The notes below the pieces were generated by a model, which was not told the DNA's origin, made no database searches, and saw only the letters and a list, made by a program, of their open reading frames with translations. This document shows positions 1 to 6,150 of a DNA stretch of 7,899 nucleotides, in pieces. This DNA comes from Fimbriimonadales bacterium (GTDB taxonomy: Bacteria > Armatimonadota > Fimbriimonadia > Fimbriimonadales > Fimbriimonadaceae): NCBI GenBank assembly GCA_026392145.1, contig JAPLCS010000356.1, positions 1 to 7,899 on the forward strand, read 5' to 3'. Made by a program: the position numbers and the translations under genes. Each line of letters opens with the position of its first letter. Positions within the stretch are counted from its first letter, which is position 1.

Positions 1-1
1 C

Positions 2-64
2 GCAACTCGACTAGGATTGATTCCGTTCGAACCGTCCTTTGGACACGTTCGCGGCGAAGCATAA
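2..64 (+). CDS. C-terminal end of an unidentified upstream protein (partial)
   Basis: Reading frame 2 is open from the window edge to a TAA at 62-64. It gives about 20 residues ending in PFEPSFGHVRGEA. The stop lies 26 bp before a strong intrinsic terminator at 91-124, which is the spacing expected for the end of a transcription unit. Frame 1 is also open but runs into the terminator stem (stop TAG 112-114), which is less natural; frame 3 has an early stop. The fragment is too short to name a family. The frame choice is an inference from the terminator position. Confidence 0.45.
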   Translation, partial: ATRLGLIPFEPSFGHVRGEA

Positions 65-90
65 ACTTCGCATTCGATCAACCGCAAAAG

Positions 91-124
91 AGCTCTGACC
101 TTTCACGAGGTTAGGGCTTTTTTT
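91..124 (+). terminator. Rho-independent terminator
   Basis: AGCTCTGACC (91-100) pairs over ten positions with GGTTAGGGCT (109-118), with two G-U wobbles. The loop region is TTTCACGA, and a run of seven T (118-124) follows directly. It would end the upstream transcript whose coding tail stops at 64. It also separates that transcript from the three-gene cluster that starts near 200. Confidence 0.85.
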
Positions 125-152
125 GCTTGTCAATACAAGGTTCAGTTCTTGT

Positions 153-181
153 TTCAAAAACGATTGACATCTTGTTATCAT
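153..181 (+). promoter_or_regulatory. Weak candidate sigma70-type promoter for the three-gene cluster
   Basis: TTCAAA (153-158) and TATCAT (176-181) match TTGACA and TATAAT at 4/6 and 5/6 positions with a 17-bp spacer. Transcription would start near 188, about 15 nt before the ATG at 203. A perfect TTGACA at 164-169 is also present but has no acceptable -10 partner. This is a by-eye match and is tentative. Confidence 0.25.
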
Positions 182-202
182 TGCACTGCGAGTAAGAAGC
201 AA

Positions 203-757
203 ATGCAGTTGCCCCCCCTCGGTGATGTCGCTTCAGTTAGACCCAGTGCCTTCGTCTTGCTTTTGTGCAAGTTTTTGCATTTATTGCGCTCAATATTGCA
301 TCAGGGTTCGCCCTTAGAAAAAAACTACATTCCCAATAGTTCAATATTCTTGGCACTAGGTCTTGGCGTCGTTATGACTTTGGTCATCAATCGAGGAGTT
401 CTATTCCAACAAAACTTGCCATTAAAAATCAAGATGACAAAGAGTGAACGAACACCGGCTGGGGATTTGAACTTAAAGTGTCTGATATGGACAACCGGTT
501 CGGAGCCAGCATTGGATATTTCTGCAACGACTTCTTGCGGATGTTCAGTTACCGCCGTGCCAAGTCATCTGTTACCGGGTGAGGTGAAAGAATTTCGCGT
601 TACGATCAAAGGATACTTGAACGTTCCTAGGACCTTAATCGTTACTATGTTTTCCGGTAAGCGCAAGGCGTTGCAATTTGAAATACAGGATGGAAAGAAA
701 ATGCGATTTTTAGATTCGTCGCTTAACTCAGCGGAGGAGTGTCGCCGAATCGACTAA
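203..757 (+). CDS. Membrane-anchored DUF1573-like protein
   Basis: From ATG 203 the product is 184 residues. A hydrophobic stretch lies at about residues 15-29 and a clear membrane segment at about 46-64 (IFLALGLGVVMTLVI). A roughly 110-residue beta-rich domain follows. That domain carries TSCGCSV (residues 110-116) and then LLPGE (123-127); the ATTSCGC...V...LxPGE pattern is the hallmark of DUF1573, an Ig-like domain usually found outside the cytoplasm, with no firmly established biochemical role. The start is uncertain. The frame is open to a TTG at 149 with an AAGG 8 nt upstream, but ATG 203 is preceded by TAAGAAG, and the intervening residues do not look like conserved protein. Two transmembrane segments or one uncleaved anchor are both possible. 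The stop is 15 bp before the peptide gene, so co-transcription is likely. The CGC cysteines and the cysteine-rich neighbour suggest, but do not prove, a link to disulfide chemistry or to display of the peptide. Confidence 0.7.
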   Translation: MQLPPLGDVASVRPSAFVLLLCKFLHLLRSILHQGSPLEKNYIPNSSIFLALGLGVVMTLVINRGVLFQQNLPLKIKMTKSERTPAGDLNLKCLIWTTGSEPALDISATTSCGCSVTAVPSHLLPGEVKEFRVTIKGYLNVPRTLIVTMFSGKRKALQFEIQDGKKMRFLDSSLNSAEECRRID

Positions 758-772
758 CAAAAGGAGAAAAAA

Positions 773-1015
773 ATGAAAAAGAACAGAATCAACTTGATTC
801 CCTTAGTACTAGCGTTTGGACTTGGAACCGGGGCTTCAAGTTTGGCAGTGTCCGTCGTGTTTCCTGGCGACCTTGGAACTCAATACGGAAAAGAATGTAA
901 AGCTAGTGGTGGAGGCGAAAATTGCTGCTCGAGAAAGTGTGCAGCAACATACGGGTCTGGAACAGCGGCATACAGGACTTGCTACCAGGACTGCGTTTTC
1001 CAACTGATAGGATGA
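773..1015 (+). CDS. Small secreted six-cysteine peptide, twin CX3C
   Basis: The product is an 80-residue precursor. A basic N-terminus (KKNR) and a hydrophobic core at residues 8-25 form a plausible Sec signal peptide, with possible cleavage after A25 (SSLA|V). The predicted mature part has six cysteines at 42, 51, 52, 56, 70 and 74, spaced C-x8-CC-x3-C-x13-C-x3-C. The two CX3C pairs (52/56 and 70/74) flank a Gly/Ser turn. This is the spacing of an alpha-hairpinin-like helical hairpin stapled by two disulfides, with C42 and C51 free to form a third. The start is firm: AAGGAG (761-766) sits 6 nt before the ATG, the best Shine-Dalgarno site in the window. Its neighbours are a DUF1573-like protein 15 bp upstream and a membrane-anchored helical protein 54 bp downstream. 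I recognise no named family. A secreted effector, signalling or bacteriocin-like peptide, or a structural mini-protein, are all possible. Signal and cysteines are seen; fold and role are inferred. Confidence 0.72.
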   Translation: MKKNRINLIPLVLAFGLGTGASSLAVSVVFPGDLGTQYGKECKASGGGENCCSRKCAATYGSGTAAYRTCYQDCVFQLIG

Positions 1016-1019
1016 AATC

Positions 1020-1045
1020 AATCCTGTCGCTGAAGCAACAGGATT
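1020..1045 (+). promoter_or_regulatory. Intercistronic RNA hairpin after the peptide gene
   Basis: AATCCTGT (1020-1027) is a perfect complement of ACAGGATT (1038-1045). Inside this, a C/A mismatch is followed by a GC/GC pair closing a TGAA tetraloop. The hairpin begins 4 nt after the peptide stop codon. No T run follows, so it is unlikely to be a full intrinsic terminator. It could shield the 3' end of a processed peptide mRNA and so raise the peptide level relative to the downstream gene. Confidence 0.5.
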
Positions 1046-1069
1046 ATTGAAACTGGAGCAAGGAACTAA

Positions 1070-1636
1070 ATGATTAATAAAAAAGTGGTAATGGCACTTG
1101 TGATGCTGAATTTGGCGGTGCTTTTGGGTTGGGGTGTCAAAGTATTTACTGATAAGCGTCAAGCTCAGGAGTTTGAACGGATGATTGCGGACGCTCATCC
1201 TGCCACAATGGAGGCACTCAAAGTTACGACTAGATCTAATGTATCTAGTGCAAAAGAAATAAAGGAGAAAGTCCAGCGAACCAGATCAATTGATGATGCC
1301 GATTTGCAATTTCTAATAGAGCTTTTTCGGCGGGGACCGGAACAGAAATCTCCAGAGAATTGGTCTTCGTTGGCTCTGGAGGCGGTTGTTCCCATCTGCT
1401 ACGTCAGAACCTTTTCTTCCTCACAAGAAAAGACAGTGAAATCCTTTATAACTTTGTTGCGCGAAACGTCCATAAAAGAGAAGAGTTATCGATGCGAACT
1501 TGCGGCGGTAACATTATTGGCTCGGACGAATTTGTCTTTCCGGAAAGAAGCCCTCGATGAATTCGAAAAATCTACTGAGGTTAAAGTGCGTGAATACGTA
1601 GCCAAGGCAAAGAAATTTCAACCCGGCAGTTTGTAA
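1070..1636 (+). CDS. Membrane-anchored alpha-helical (HEAT-like) protein of unknown function
   Basis: The product is 188 residues. Residues 6-26 form one hydrophobic segment (VVMALVMLNLAVLLGWGV) after an MINKK start, best read as an uncleaved N-terminal anchor, with the rest on the outer side. The remainder reads as successive amphipathic helices at about 76-89, 99-111, 117-132, 138-152, 157-168 and 170-182, with short turns, like HEAT or similar helical repeats. The only cysteines are C110 and C142, which could pair outside the cytoplasm. The ATG at 1070 has AAGGA 5 nt upstream. The gene follows the peptide gene by 54 bp, most of which is a hairpin, and is the last gene of the cluster. No catalytic motif is visible and I do not recognise a family. 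A scaffold or binding partner for the peptide or the DUF1573-like protein is an inference from position only. Confidence 0.65.
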   Translation: MINKKVVMALVMLNLAVLLGWGVKVFTDKRQAQEFERMIADAHPATMEALKVTTRSNVSSAKEIKEKVQRTRSIDDADLQFLIELFRRGPEQKSPENWSSLALEAVVPICYVRTFSSSQEKTVKSFITLLRETSIKEKSYRCELAAVTLLARTNLSFRKEALDEFEKSTEVKVREYVAKAKKFQPGSL

Positions 1637-1701
1637 CGATGTCCGAAATCACCATGTCTTCCATAGAGCGGGACAATATGGACTTCTTTGGTTTATCGGC
1701 A

Positions 1702-1710
1702 TGTTAGAAT
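1702..1710 (+). promoter_or_regulatory. Extended -10 promoter; transcript probably leaderless
   Basis: TGTTAGAAT fits an extended -10 element (TGnTATAAT, one mismatch in the hexamer). It ends 7 nt before the ATG at 1718, so transcription would begin at or within a base of the start codon. No Shine-Dalgarno sequence precedes that ATG. No convincing -35 was found. Confidence 0.5.
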
Positions 1711-1717
1711 ACTGCAA

Positions 1718-3154
1718 ATGATTGCGGGTCGGATACAAAGCATTGACCTCCTTCGCGGAATCGCGATCCTCGGCATGGCGCTTTCAGGGCTCATACCCGA
1801 CTCACTGCCCTGGTGGATGTATCACGCTCAAACTCCACCACCAACCAGAGAATTCAATCCCGCCGTATCAGGAATCACATGGGTGGACCTGGTGTTCCCC
1901 TTCTTTCTCTTCTCAATGGGAGCAGCCATCCCACTATCCATGCAACGAGACATCAACCATGGAGACAAATCGAACAAGCATTCCCCAGAAACGCCCACCG
2001 TCACCATCATTGCCAAGTTGCTTAAACGCTGGGGGATGTTGGCCCTCTTCGCAATCCTTAGCCAACATCTACGCCTCTACACCCTCAAAAGCAGCCCCAC
2101 TCAACTATCAGCAATCGTCTCCCTCCTCGGATTCGCATTCATCATCGCAACATTCATTCGAATACCAAACCGCAAATGGATTTCATGGCTAGGTTTTGCC
2201 GGAGCCTTCACGCTTCTTACATGGTGGAAATATCCCGAAGACAAGTTCGGCTTCATGAATTGGCGAATCGACATCATACTCATGGTGCTCGCGAATGTTG
2301 CGTTTAGCGGCGGCTTAATCTGGTGGCTTACCAAGTCCAAACCCCAAATTCGCTTCTATGCGGTAGCCGTAGTCGCGGCACTCTTTCTCGGTAAAAACGA
2401 AGCTGGCTGGGTTCAATACGTCTGGAACTTTGACCCCATCAAGTTGCTCAAGCCACTGATGGGCACATCATTCGAACGAGTACCCGTGCTGTACAACATG
2501 GAATTTCACAAATACCTGCTCATTGTGTTGCCAGGCACATTCGTAGGCGACTGGCTACTCACCGAAAACAAGCAAGAGCCACAACACAATCACTCAAAAG
2601 CAATTCCTTGGTTAGCCTTAACGGCAGTGATCATTTCATGCATAGGACTCACAACCCAAGATTCAGTGCCAACAAAATTCTTTACCGCAATAGCAACGGT
2701 AGCATGCGGTCTAGCAATCCAACGACTGGCTTCAACCTCGAGTAAAGAAACTCAAAACATGGTCTCCATGGCGCTTGGATGTCTGATCCTCGGATTCATA
2801 CTCGAACCAATCGGAGGAGGCATTCACAAAGACCCGAGCCATCTCAGCTACTACGCAATCACTACCGGTCTAGCAATTCTCACCCTCGTGGCACTCAGAT
2901 TTCTCATGCTGAACCCATCATTCTCAAGAAGAATCAAATGGGTTGAGCAATGCGGGCAGAATCCAATGTTCGGCTACGCCATCATCGCCAATCTCATTCC
3001 TGGCTTAAACTTTTTCAGTCAATACGGAGCCTACGCCGGCGAATGGTTCCCCAACCCCTGGCTGCTCACGGTGCTCGATGCGGGAGTAAAAACCCTATTC
3101 CTAGTCGTTCTCGCCTCCCATGCAACAAGAAAAGGCTGGTTTCTCAGAACCTGA
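1718..3154 (+). CDS. DUF5009/COG4299 membrane protein, HGSNAT-like acyltransferase family
   Basis: The product is 478 residues from ATG 1718, rich in hydrophobic segments along its whole length (about ten or more predicted helices). It opens with RIQSIDLLRGIAILGM (residues 5-20), the typical (S/D)xDxLRGxxI opening of this family. WVDLVFPFFLFSMGAAIPL follows at 55-73, the second diagnostic block. Between them is MYHA (34-37). From memory, the human lysosomal relative HGSNAT has FKHA at the matching place, where its histidine is the acetyl-carrying active-site residue, so H36 may be the equivalent. That would fit transfer of an acyl group from cytoplasmic acyl-CoA to a sugar amine across the membrane, but the bacterial substrate is unknown. 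The frame is open to a TTG at 1688; ATG 1718 is preferred because the family motif starts just after it and a -10 box sits 7 nt upstream. It stands alone: 81 bp from the gene before and 38 bp from leuC. Confidence 0.85.
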   Translation: MIAGRIQSIDLLRGIAILGMALSGLIPDSLPWWMYHAQTPPPTREFNPAVSGITWVDLVFPFFLFSMGAAIPLSMQRDINHGDKSNKHSPETPTVTIIAKLLKRWGMLALFAILSQHLRLYTLKSSPTQLSAIVSLLGFAFIIATFIRIPNRKWISWLGFAGAFTLLTWWKYPEDKFGFMNWRIDIILMVLANVAFSGGLIWWLTKSKPQIRFYAVAVVAALFLGKNEAGWVQYVWNFDPIKLLKPLMGTSFERVPVLYNMEFHKYLLIVLPGTFVGDWLLTENKQEPQHNHSKAIPWLALTAVIISCIGLTTQDSVPTKFFTAIATVACGLAIQRLASTSSKETQNMVSMALGCLILGFILEPIGGGIHKDPSHLSYYAITTGLAILTLVALRFLMLNPSFSRRIKWVEQCGQNPMFGYAIIANLIPGLNFFSQYGAYAGEWFPNPWLLTVLDAGVKTLFLVVLASHATRKGWFLRT

Positions 3155-3176
3155 GACGGTAACGTCCAAAATCGAA

Positions 3177-3182
3177 TAAACT
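3177..3182 (+). promoter_or_regulatory. Weak candidate -10 box for leuC
   Basis: TAAACT lies 10 nt before the leuC ATG, and there is no Shine-Dalgarno sequence between them. The same hexamer at the same distance precedes the Gfo/Idh/MocA gene on the other strand. The match to TATAAT is only 4/6, so support comes mainly from this shared arrangement. The 5' leader would be about 3-4 nt. Confidence 0.3.
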
Positions 3183-3192
3183 GAATCTATTC

Positions 3193-4581
3193 ATGCAAGC
3201 AACGACGCTATTCGACAAAGTTTGGAATCGCCACAAAGTGTGTGACCTCCCAGGCGGAGGAACCCTACTCTTTATCGACCGGCACCTTGTCCATGAAGTC
3301 ACCTCTCCACAAGCGTTTGATGGACTACGAGAACAAGGAAGAAAGGTTCGACGACCAGACCTCACCTTTGCAACCGTCGATCACAACGTACCAACCGATG
3401 GAAGAGCCATCGATGATTCAAGCCTAAGTGGTAAGCAACTTGCCGCACTCGCCACCAACGCCAAAGAATTCGGCGTACCTCTGTTCGGCTACGGTCATGC
3501 GAAACAAGGAATCGTTCACGTCATCGGCCCACAACTCGGCATCACCCTTCCAGGACTCACCATTGTCTGTGGCGACAGCCACACAAGCACCCACGGCGCC
3601 TTCGGAGCCCTGGCATTCGGCATCGGAACAACCGAAGTTGAGCATGTCCTCGCAACCCAAACCTTGCGAAGCAGCGCAAAGCCCAAGTCGCTAGGAATTC
3701 GAATCGACGGAGAAATCAAAGCCGGTGTGACCGCAAAGGACATCGTACTCGCCATTATCAGAAAACTGGGCGCAAGTGGTGGAACAGGTTACGTGGCTGA
3801 ATACTACGGCCCCGCCATCGAAAAACTCAACATGAGTGGCAGAATGACCATCTGTAACATGAGCATCGAAATGGGTGCCCGTGCTGGTCTAATCGCACCC
3901 GATCAAGTCACCTTCGACTTCATCGCCTCAGAAGATCGCCCCTACGCACCAAAGGGAGCCGAGTTTGATCGAATGGTGGAAGATGCAAAAACTCTTAAAA
4001 CCGATGACGCATCCGCCTTTGACCGACACGAAGTGCTCAACGCTAATGAGTTAGTGCCACAAGTGACCTGGGGGACAACTCCCGCAATGACAATCGATAT
4101 CAATGGAGCAATCCCAGAGCCCAAAGATTCAGCCGAAGAACGGGCGATTCGCTACATGGGGCTCAAACCCGGCGACAAAATGTCAGACCAACGAGTCAAT
4201 ACCGTCTTTATCGGTAGCTGTACCAATTCACGCATCGAAGACCTTCGCGAAGCGGCAAAAATCGCCCAAGGAAGACAAGTCGCCCAGGGAGTCCGTGCCC
4301 TGGTAGTTCCCGGAAGTGAAGCCGTCAAACACCAAGCCGAATCCGAAGGGCTAAGAGAAATCTTTGTCGAGGCAGGATTCGAATGGCACCAAGCCGGATG
4401 CTCCATGTGCCTCGGAATGAACGGCGATATCCTTCGACCGGAACAAAGAAGCGCGTCAACATCCAACCGACCCTATGAAGGTAGACAAGGCCCCGGTTCT
4501 AGAACCCACCTCGTTTCACCCATCACCGCCGCCGCCACCGCCATCGAAGGCAAATTCGCCGACCCGCGACCGTACCTCTAA
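3193..4581 (+). CDS. leuC: 3-isopropylmalate dehydratase large subunit
   Basis: LeuC isomerises 2-isopropylmalate to 3-isopropylmalate in cytoplasmic leucine biosynthesis, as a heterodimer with LeuD, using a 4Fe-4S cluster. The 462-residue length matches the family (about 466). Family blocks in order are [12 protein letters not shown] at the N-terminus, [20 protein letters not shown] (about 29-48), [35 protein letters not shown] (340-347) and [10 protein letters not shown] (401-410). The C-terminal block is [20 protein letters not shown] followed by VSP. The three cluster-ligand cysteines are C343, C403 and C406, matching C347/C407/C410 of the enterobacterial enzyme as I recall it. The block usually read ERCASTSNR is QRSASTSNR here, a mild change. 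No leuD follows: argB converges 6 bp after the stop. The ATG has no Shine-Dalgarno site and a very short leader is likely. Homoaconitase-type relatives share the fold, but the motifs and length favour LeuC. Confidence 0.96.
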   Translation: MQATTLFDKVWNRHKVCDLPGGGTLLFIDRHLVHEVTSPQAFDGLREQGRKVRRPDLTFATVDHNVPTDGRAIDDSSLSGKQLAALATNAKEFGVPLFGYGHAKQGIVHVIGPQLGITLPGLTIVCGDSHTSTHGAFGALAFGIGTTEVEHVLATQTLRSSAKPKSLGIRIDGEIKAGVTAKDIVLAIIRKLGASGGTGYVAEYYGPAIEKLNMSGRMTICNMSIEMGARAGLIAPDQVTFDFIASEDRPYAPKGAEFDRMVEDAKTLKTDDASAFDRHEVLNANELVPQVTWGTTPAMTIDINGAIPEPKDSAEERAIRYMGLKPGDKMSDQRVNTVFIGSCTNSRIEDLREAAKIAQGRQVAQGVRALVVPGSEAVKHQAESEGLREIFVEAGFEWHQAGCSMCLGMNGDILRPEQRSASTSNRPYEGRQGPGSRTHLVSPITAAATAIEGKFADPRPYL

Positions 4582-4587
4582 CAATCG

Positions 4588-5433
4588 TTAGTGGTGAACC
4601 ATCGTCCCAACGCCCTCATTCGTAAACACTTCAAGAAGCAGGGCGTTTGGTTGTGAGCCGTTAATCAAATGAACCGTCTCAACCCCCGATTGAAGCGCAT
4701 GAATTGCCGCTGAAATCTTGGGGATCATGCCACCATCCGCCCGACCAGAAGCAACCAACTTCTCAGCATCCGCAATTGAAATCTGGGTAATCGTCGAATG
4801 AATATCGTTCCGATCGGAAAGAAGTCCATGGGTGTCCGTCAACAAAATAAGTTTTGACGCCCCAAGAGCAGAAGCAAGTTCCGCCGCTGCCGTATCTGCA
4901 TTGATATTAAGCGGTCGATGCTCAGCATCATTCGCAACCGAACAAACGACCGGAACAAACCCACCCTCCAAAACAGACAAAACAAGTCCTGTATTGACCT
5001 GAGTAATCTTCCCGACCCGTCCCAATTCGTCCGAAAGTGGCTCACCCATAAACAAATCTCCGTCGCGACCGCTCAGCCCCACCGCATTGCCTCCGGCTTT
5101 CTGAATCTCAGCCACCAACGCTTTATTAGCGCGTCCAGCCAACGCCATTTCAACGACTTCCATGGTCTGATCGTCCGTGACTCTCAATCCATCCACGACA
5201 ACCTTTTCAATGCCCAGCTTTTCAAGCCAATTATCAATTTCTGGTCCCCCACCGTGCACCAGCACCGTCTGGATTCCCACTAAGTTCAGCAGCAAAATGT
5301 TACGAATCACCCCATTCAGCAAATCAGGGTTTCGCATCGCACTTCCACCATATTTCACAACAAACGTTTGCCCCTGAAATTGTTGCAGGTAAGGAAGCGC
5401 TTGGTTCAATATTTCGCCGCGAAAATCACTCAT
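4588..5433 (-). CDS. argB: Acetylglutamate kinase
   Basis: ArgB phosphorylates N-acetyl-L-glutamate with ATP, the second step of arginine synthesis, in the cytoplasm. The 281-residue product has the amino-acid kinase fold markers in order: VVKYGGSAM (25-33, with phosphate-binding K27), VHGGGPEI, DGLRVTDDQTMEVVEMAL, GLSGRDGDL (often GLSGKDG, so a conservative K-to-R), PLNINADTAAAELA, ILLTDTHGLL, GGMIPKI, and the C-terminal EVFTNEGVGTMV. There is an N-terminal stretch of about 20 residues (ALPYLQQFQGQ) before the first strand. In arginine-inhibited enzymes this region forms the N-helix, and the FTxEGxGTM ending also occurs in that group, so feedback inhibition by arginine is plausible. The gene converges with leuC with 6 bp between stop codons, and diverges from the coiled-coil gene across a 62-bp shared promoter region. 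No other arg gene is in the window. Confidence 0.96.
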   Translation of the reverse strand: MSDFRGEILNQALPYLQQFQGQTFVVKYGGSAMRNPDLLNGVIRNILLLNLVGIQTVLVHGGGPEIDNWLEKLGIEKVVVDGLRVTDDQTMEVVEMALAGRANKALVAEIQKAGGNAVGLSGRDGDLFMGEPLSDELGRVGKITQVNTGLVLSVLEGGFVPVVCSVANDAEHRPLNINADTAAAELASALGASKLILLTDTHGLLSDRNDIHSTITQISIADAEKLVASGRADGGMIPKISAAIHALQSGVETVHLINGSQPNALLLEVFTNEGVGTMVHH

Positions 5434-5441
5434 GAAAATCT

Positions 5442-5447
5442 ATTATG
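5442..5447 (-). promoter_or_regulatory. Candidate -10 box for argB
   Basis: On the minus strand CATAAT (5/6 match to TATAAT) ends 8 nt before the argB ATG at 5433. No Shine-Dalgarno sequence lies between them, so the argB message is likely leaderless or nearly so. No good -35 was seen. Confidence 0.4.
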
Positions 5448-5473
5448 AACCACTTAACAAATCTCGAAAATAG

Positions 5474-5482
5474 TGTCAGAAT
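5474..5482 (+). promoter_or_regulatory. Candidate extended -10 for the coiled-coil gene
   Basis: TGTCAGAAT resembles the TGTTAGAAT element at 1702-1710, differing at one base, and ends 13 nt before the ATG at 5496. The implied leader is about 6 nt, too short for a Shine-Dalgarno site, and none is visible. It is divergent from the argB -10 box 27 bp away. Confidence 0.4.
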
Positions 5483-5495
5483 CTAACTACAAGAC

Positions 5496-6068
5496 ATGGA
5501 AGATCTTTTTAGTTTGCTCGAAGAACTAACGGTGCTCACCACGGAGGAACCACGCACAATTATCGGCCCGCTAACCTACGGTTTAGACAAAGCCGCCGTC
5601 ACTGAATTGATTGAAAAAATTCGCAACAGCCTGCCTCGCGAACTACGCAACGCAAGCGAAAATGCCAAGCAAGCGGAACTCCTTCGATTCAATGCAAAAG
5701 CCGAATTTGATGGTGTGGTTGCCAACGCCCAGCGCGAAGCAGATCGCATCCTTGCCGACGCAAAAACTGAGGCAGAGGGCATCATCGCACAAGCAGAGCT
5801 CGAACAAGAAAAACTCGTGTCCGAAAGCACTACGTTAAATCTCGCGAAACAACAAGCTGAAAGCATCTTAAACGAAGCGAGCTCCAAAGCAGAAGTAATG
5901 CAACAAGACGCCCTCAAATACGCGACTAGACTGTTGTCAACAGTTCAAGAAACCGCTGAAAGAGTTTCCAAAATGACTTCAGAAGCCAACGCAAAAATAT
6001 CGAGAGAAGAATCCCCTAACAAGATTCCAAGCAACGCTGAAAGAAGCAACGAAAGAATCCGCGTCTAA
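5496..6068 (+). CDS. Soluble coiled-coil protein (often mislabelled ATP synthase subunit b)
   Basis: The product is 190 residues. The N-terminal part (MEDLFSLLEEL, then a Leu/Ile-rich helix LDKAAVTELIEKIRNSLPRE at about 30-49) leads into a long alanine/glutamate-rich coiled coil at about 50-170. Small residues recur in DAKTEAEGIIAQAELEQ-type blocks close to an 11-residue period. The tail (about 170-190) is polar and probably unstructured. Proteins of this layout occur in several Gram-positive-like and deep-branching phyla. They are frequently annotated 'ATP synthase F0 subunit B' or DivIVA-like because of the coiled coil. No transmembrane segment is present, so it is not a genuine membrane subunit b, and no other ATP-synthase gene is near. 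The role is unknown; a structural or cell-division scaffold is only an analogy. The gene is divergent from argB and ends at a bidirectional terminator. Confidence 0.8.
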   Translation: MEDLFSLLEELTVLTTEEPRTIIGPLTYGLDKAAVTELIEKIRNSLPRELRNASENAKQAELLRFNAKAEFDGVVANAQREADRILADAKTEAEGIIAQAELEQEKLVSESTTLNLAKQQAESILNEASSKAEVMQQDALKYATRLLSTVQETAERVSKMTSEANAKISREESPNKIPSNAERSNERIRV

Positions 6069-6095
6069 ACTGCGTTTTCTTCAAAAACAATCATA

Positions 6096-6127
6096 AAAGC
6101 CGCTGCCAAACTCATGGCAACGGCTTT
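6096..6127. terminator. Bidirectional intrinsic terminator
   Basis: AAAGCCG-C-TGCCA (6096-6108) pairs with TGGCA-A-CGGCTTT (6115-6127) around the loop AACTCA, with one C/A mismatch. Reading right, the stem ends in CTTTCTTGTT; reading left, it ends in CTTTTATGATTGTTTTTG. It lies between the convergent coiled-coil gene (ends 6068) and the oxidoreductase gene (ends 6151), so it can serve both. Confidence 0.85.
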
Positions 6128-6150
6128 CTTGTTAATCGCTTAAAAAGGAC

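Noticed and set aside
54..71. GCGAAG/CTTCGC hairpin, considered as part of a tRNA or tmRNA end
   Set aside because: There is no acceptor, T-loop or CCA arrangement. It overlaps a plausible coding tail, and the true terminator follows at 91.
149..202. TTG start extending the DUF1573-like protein by 18 residues
   Set aside because: The extension would overlap the best promoter candidate and has no family features. ATG 203 has a TAAGAAG just upstream, though the TTG with AAGG at 137-140 cannot be excluded.
836..1198. Minus-strand open frame (120 codons) across the peptide gene
   Set aside because: It covers the peptide gene and the start of the next gene, both of which have good ribosome sites and sensible signal or anchor segments.
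1660..1682. TCCATA...TATGGA inverted repeat after the third cluster gene, considered as a terminator
   Set aside because: It has only six mostly A/T pairs, an 11-nt loop and no T run, so it is too weak to call.
1688..1717. TTG start extending the DUF5009 protein by ten residues
   Set aside because: It would place the start codon upstream of a strong extended -10 box; the family motif begins just after ATG 1718.
3155..3166. GACG-GTAA-CGTC hairpin between the DUF5009 gene and leuC
   Set aside because: A 4-bp stem with no T tract is expected by chance.
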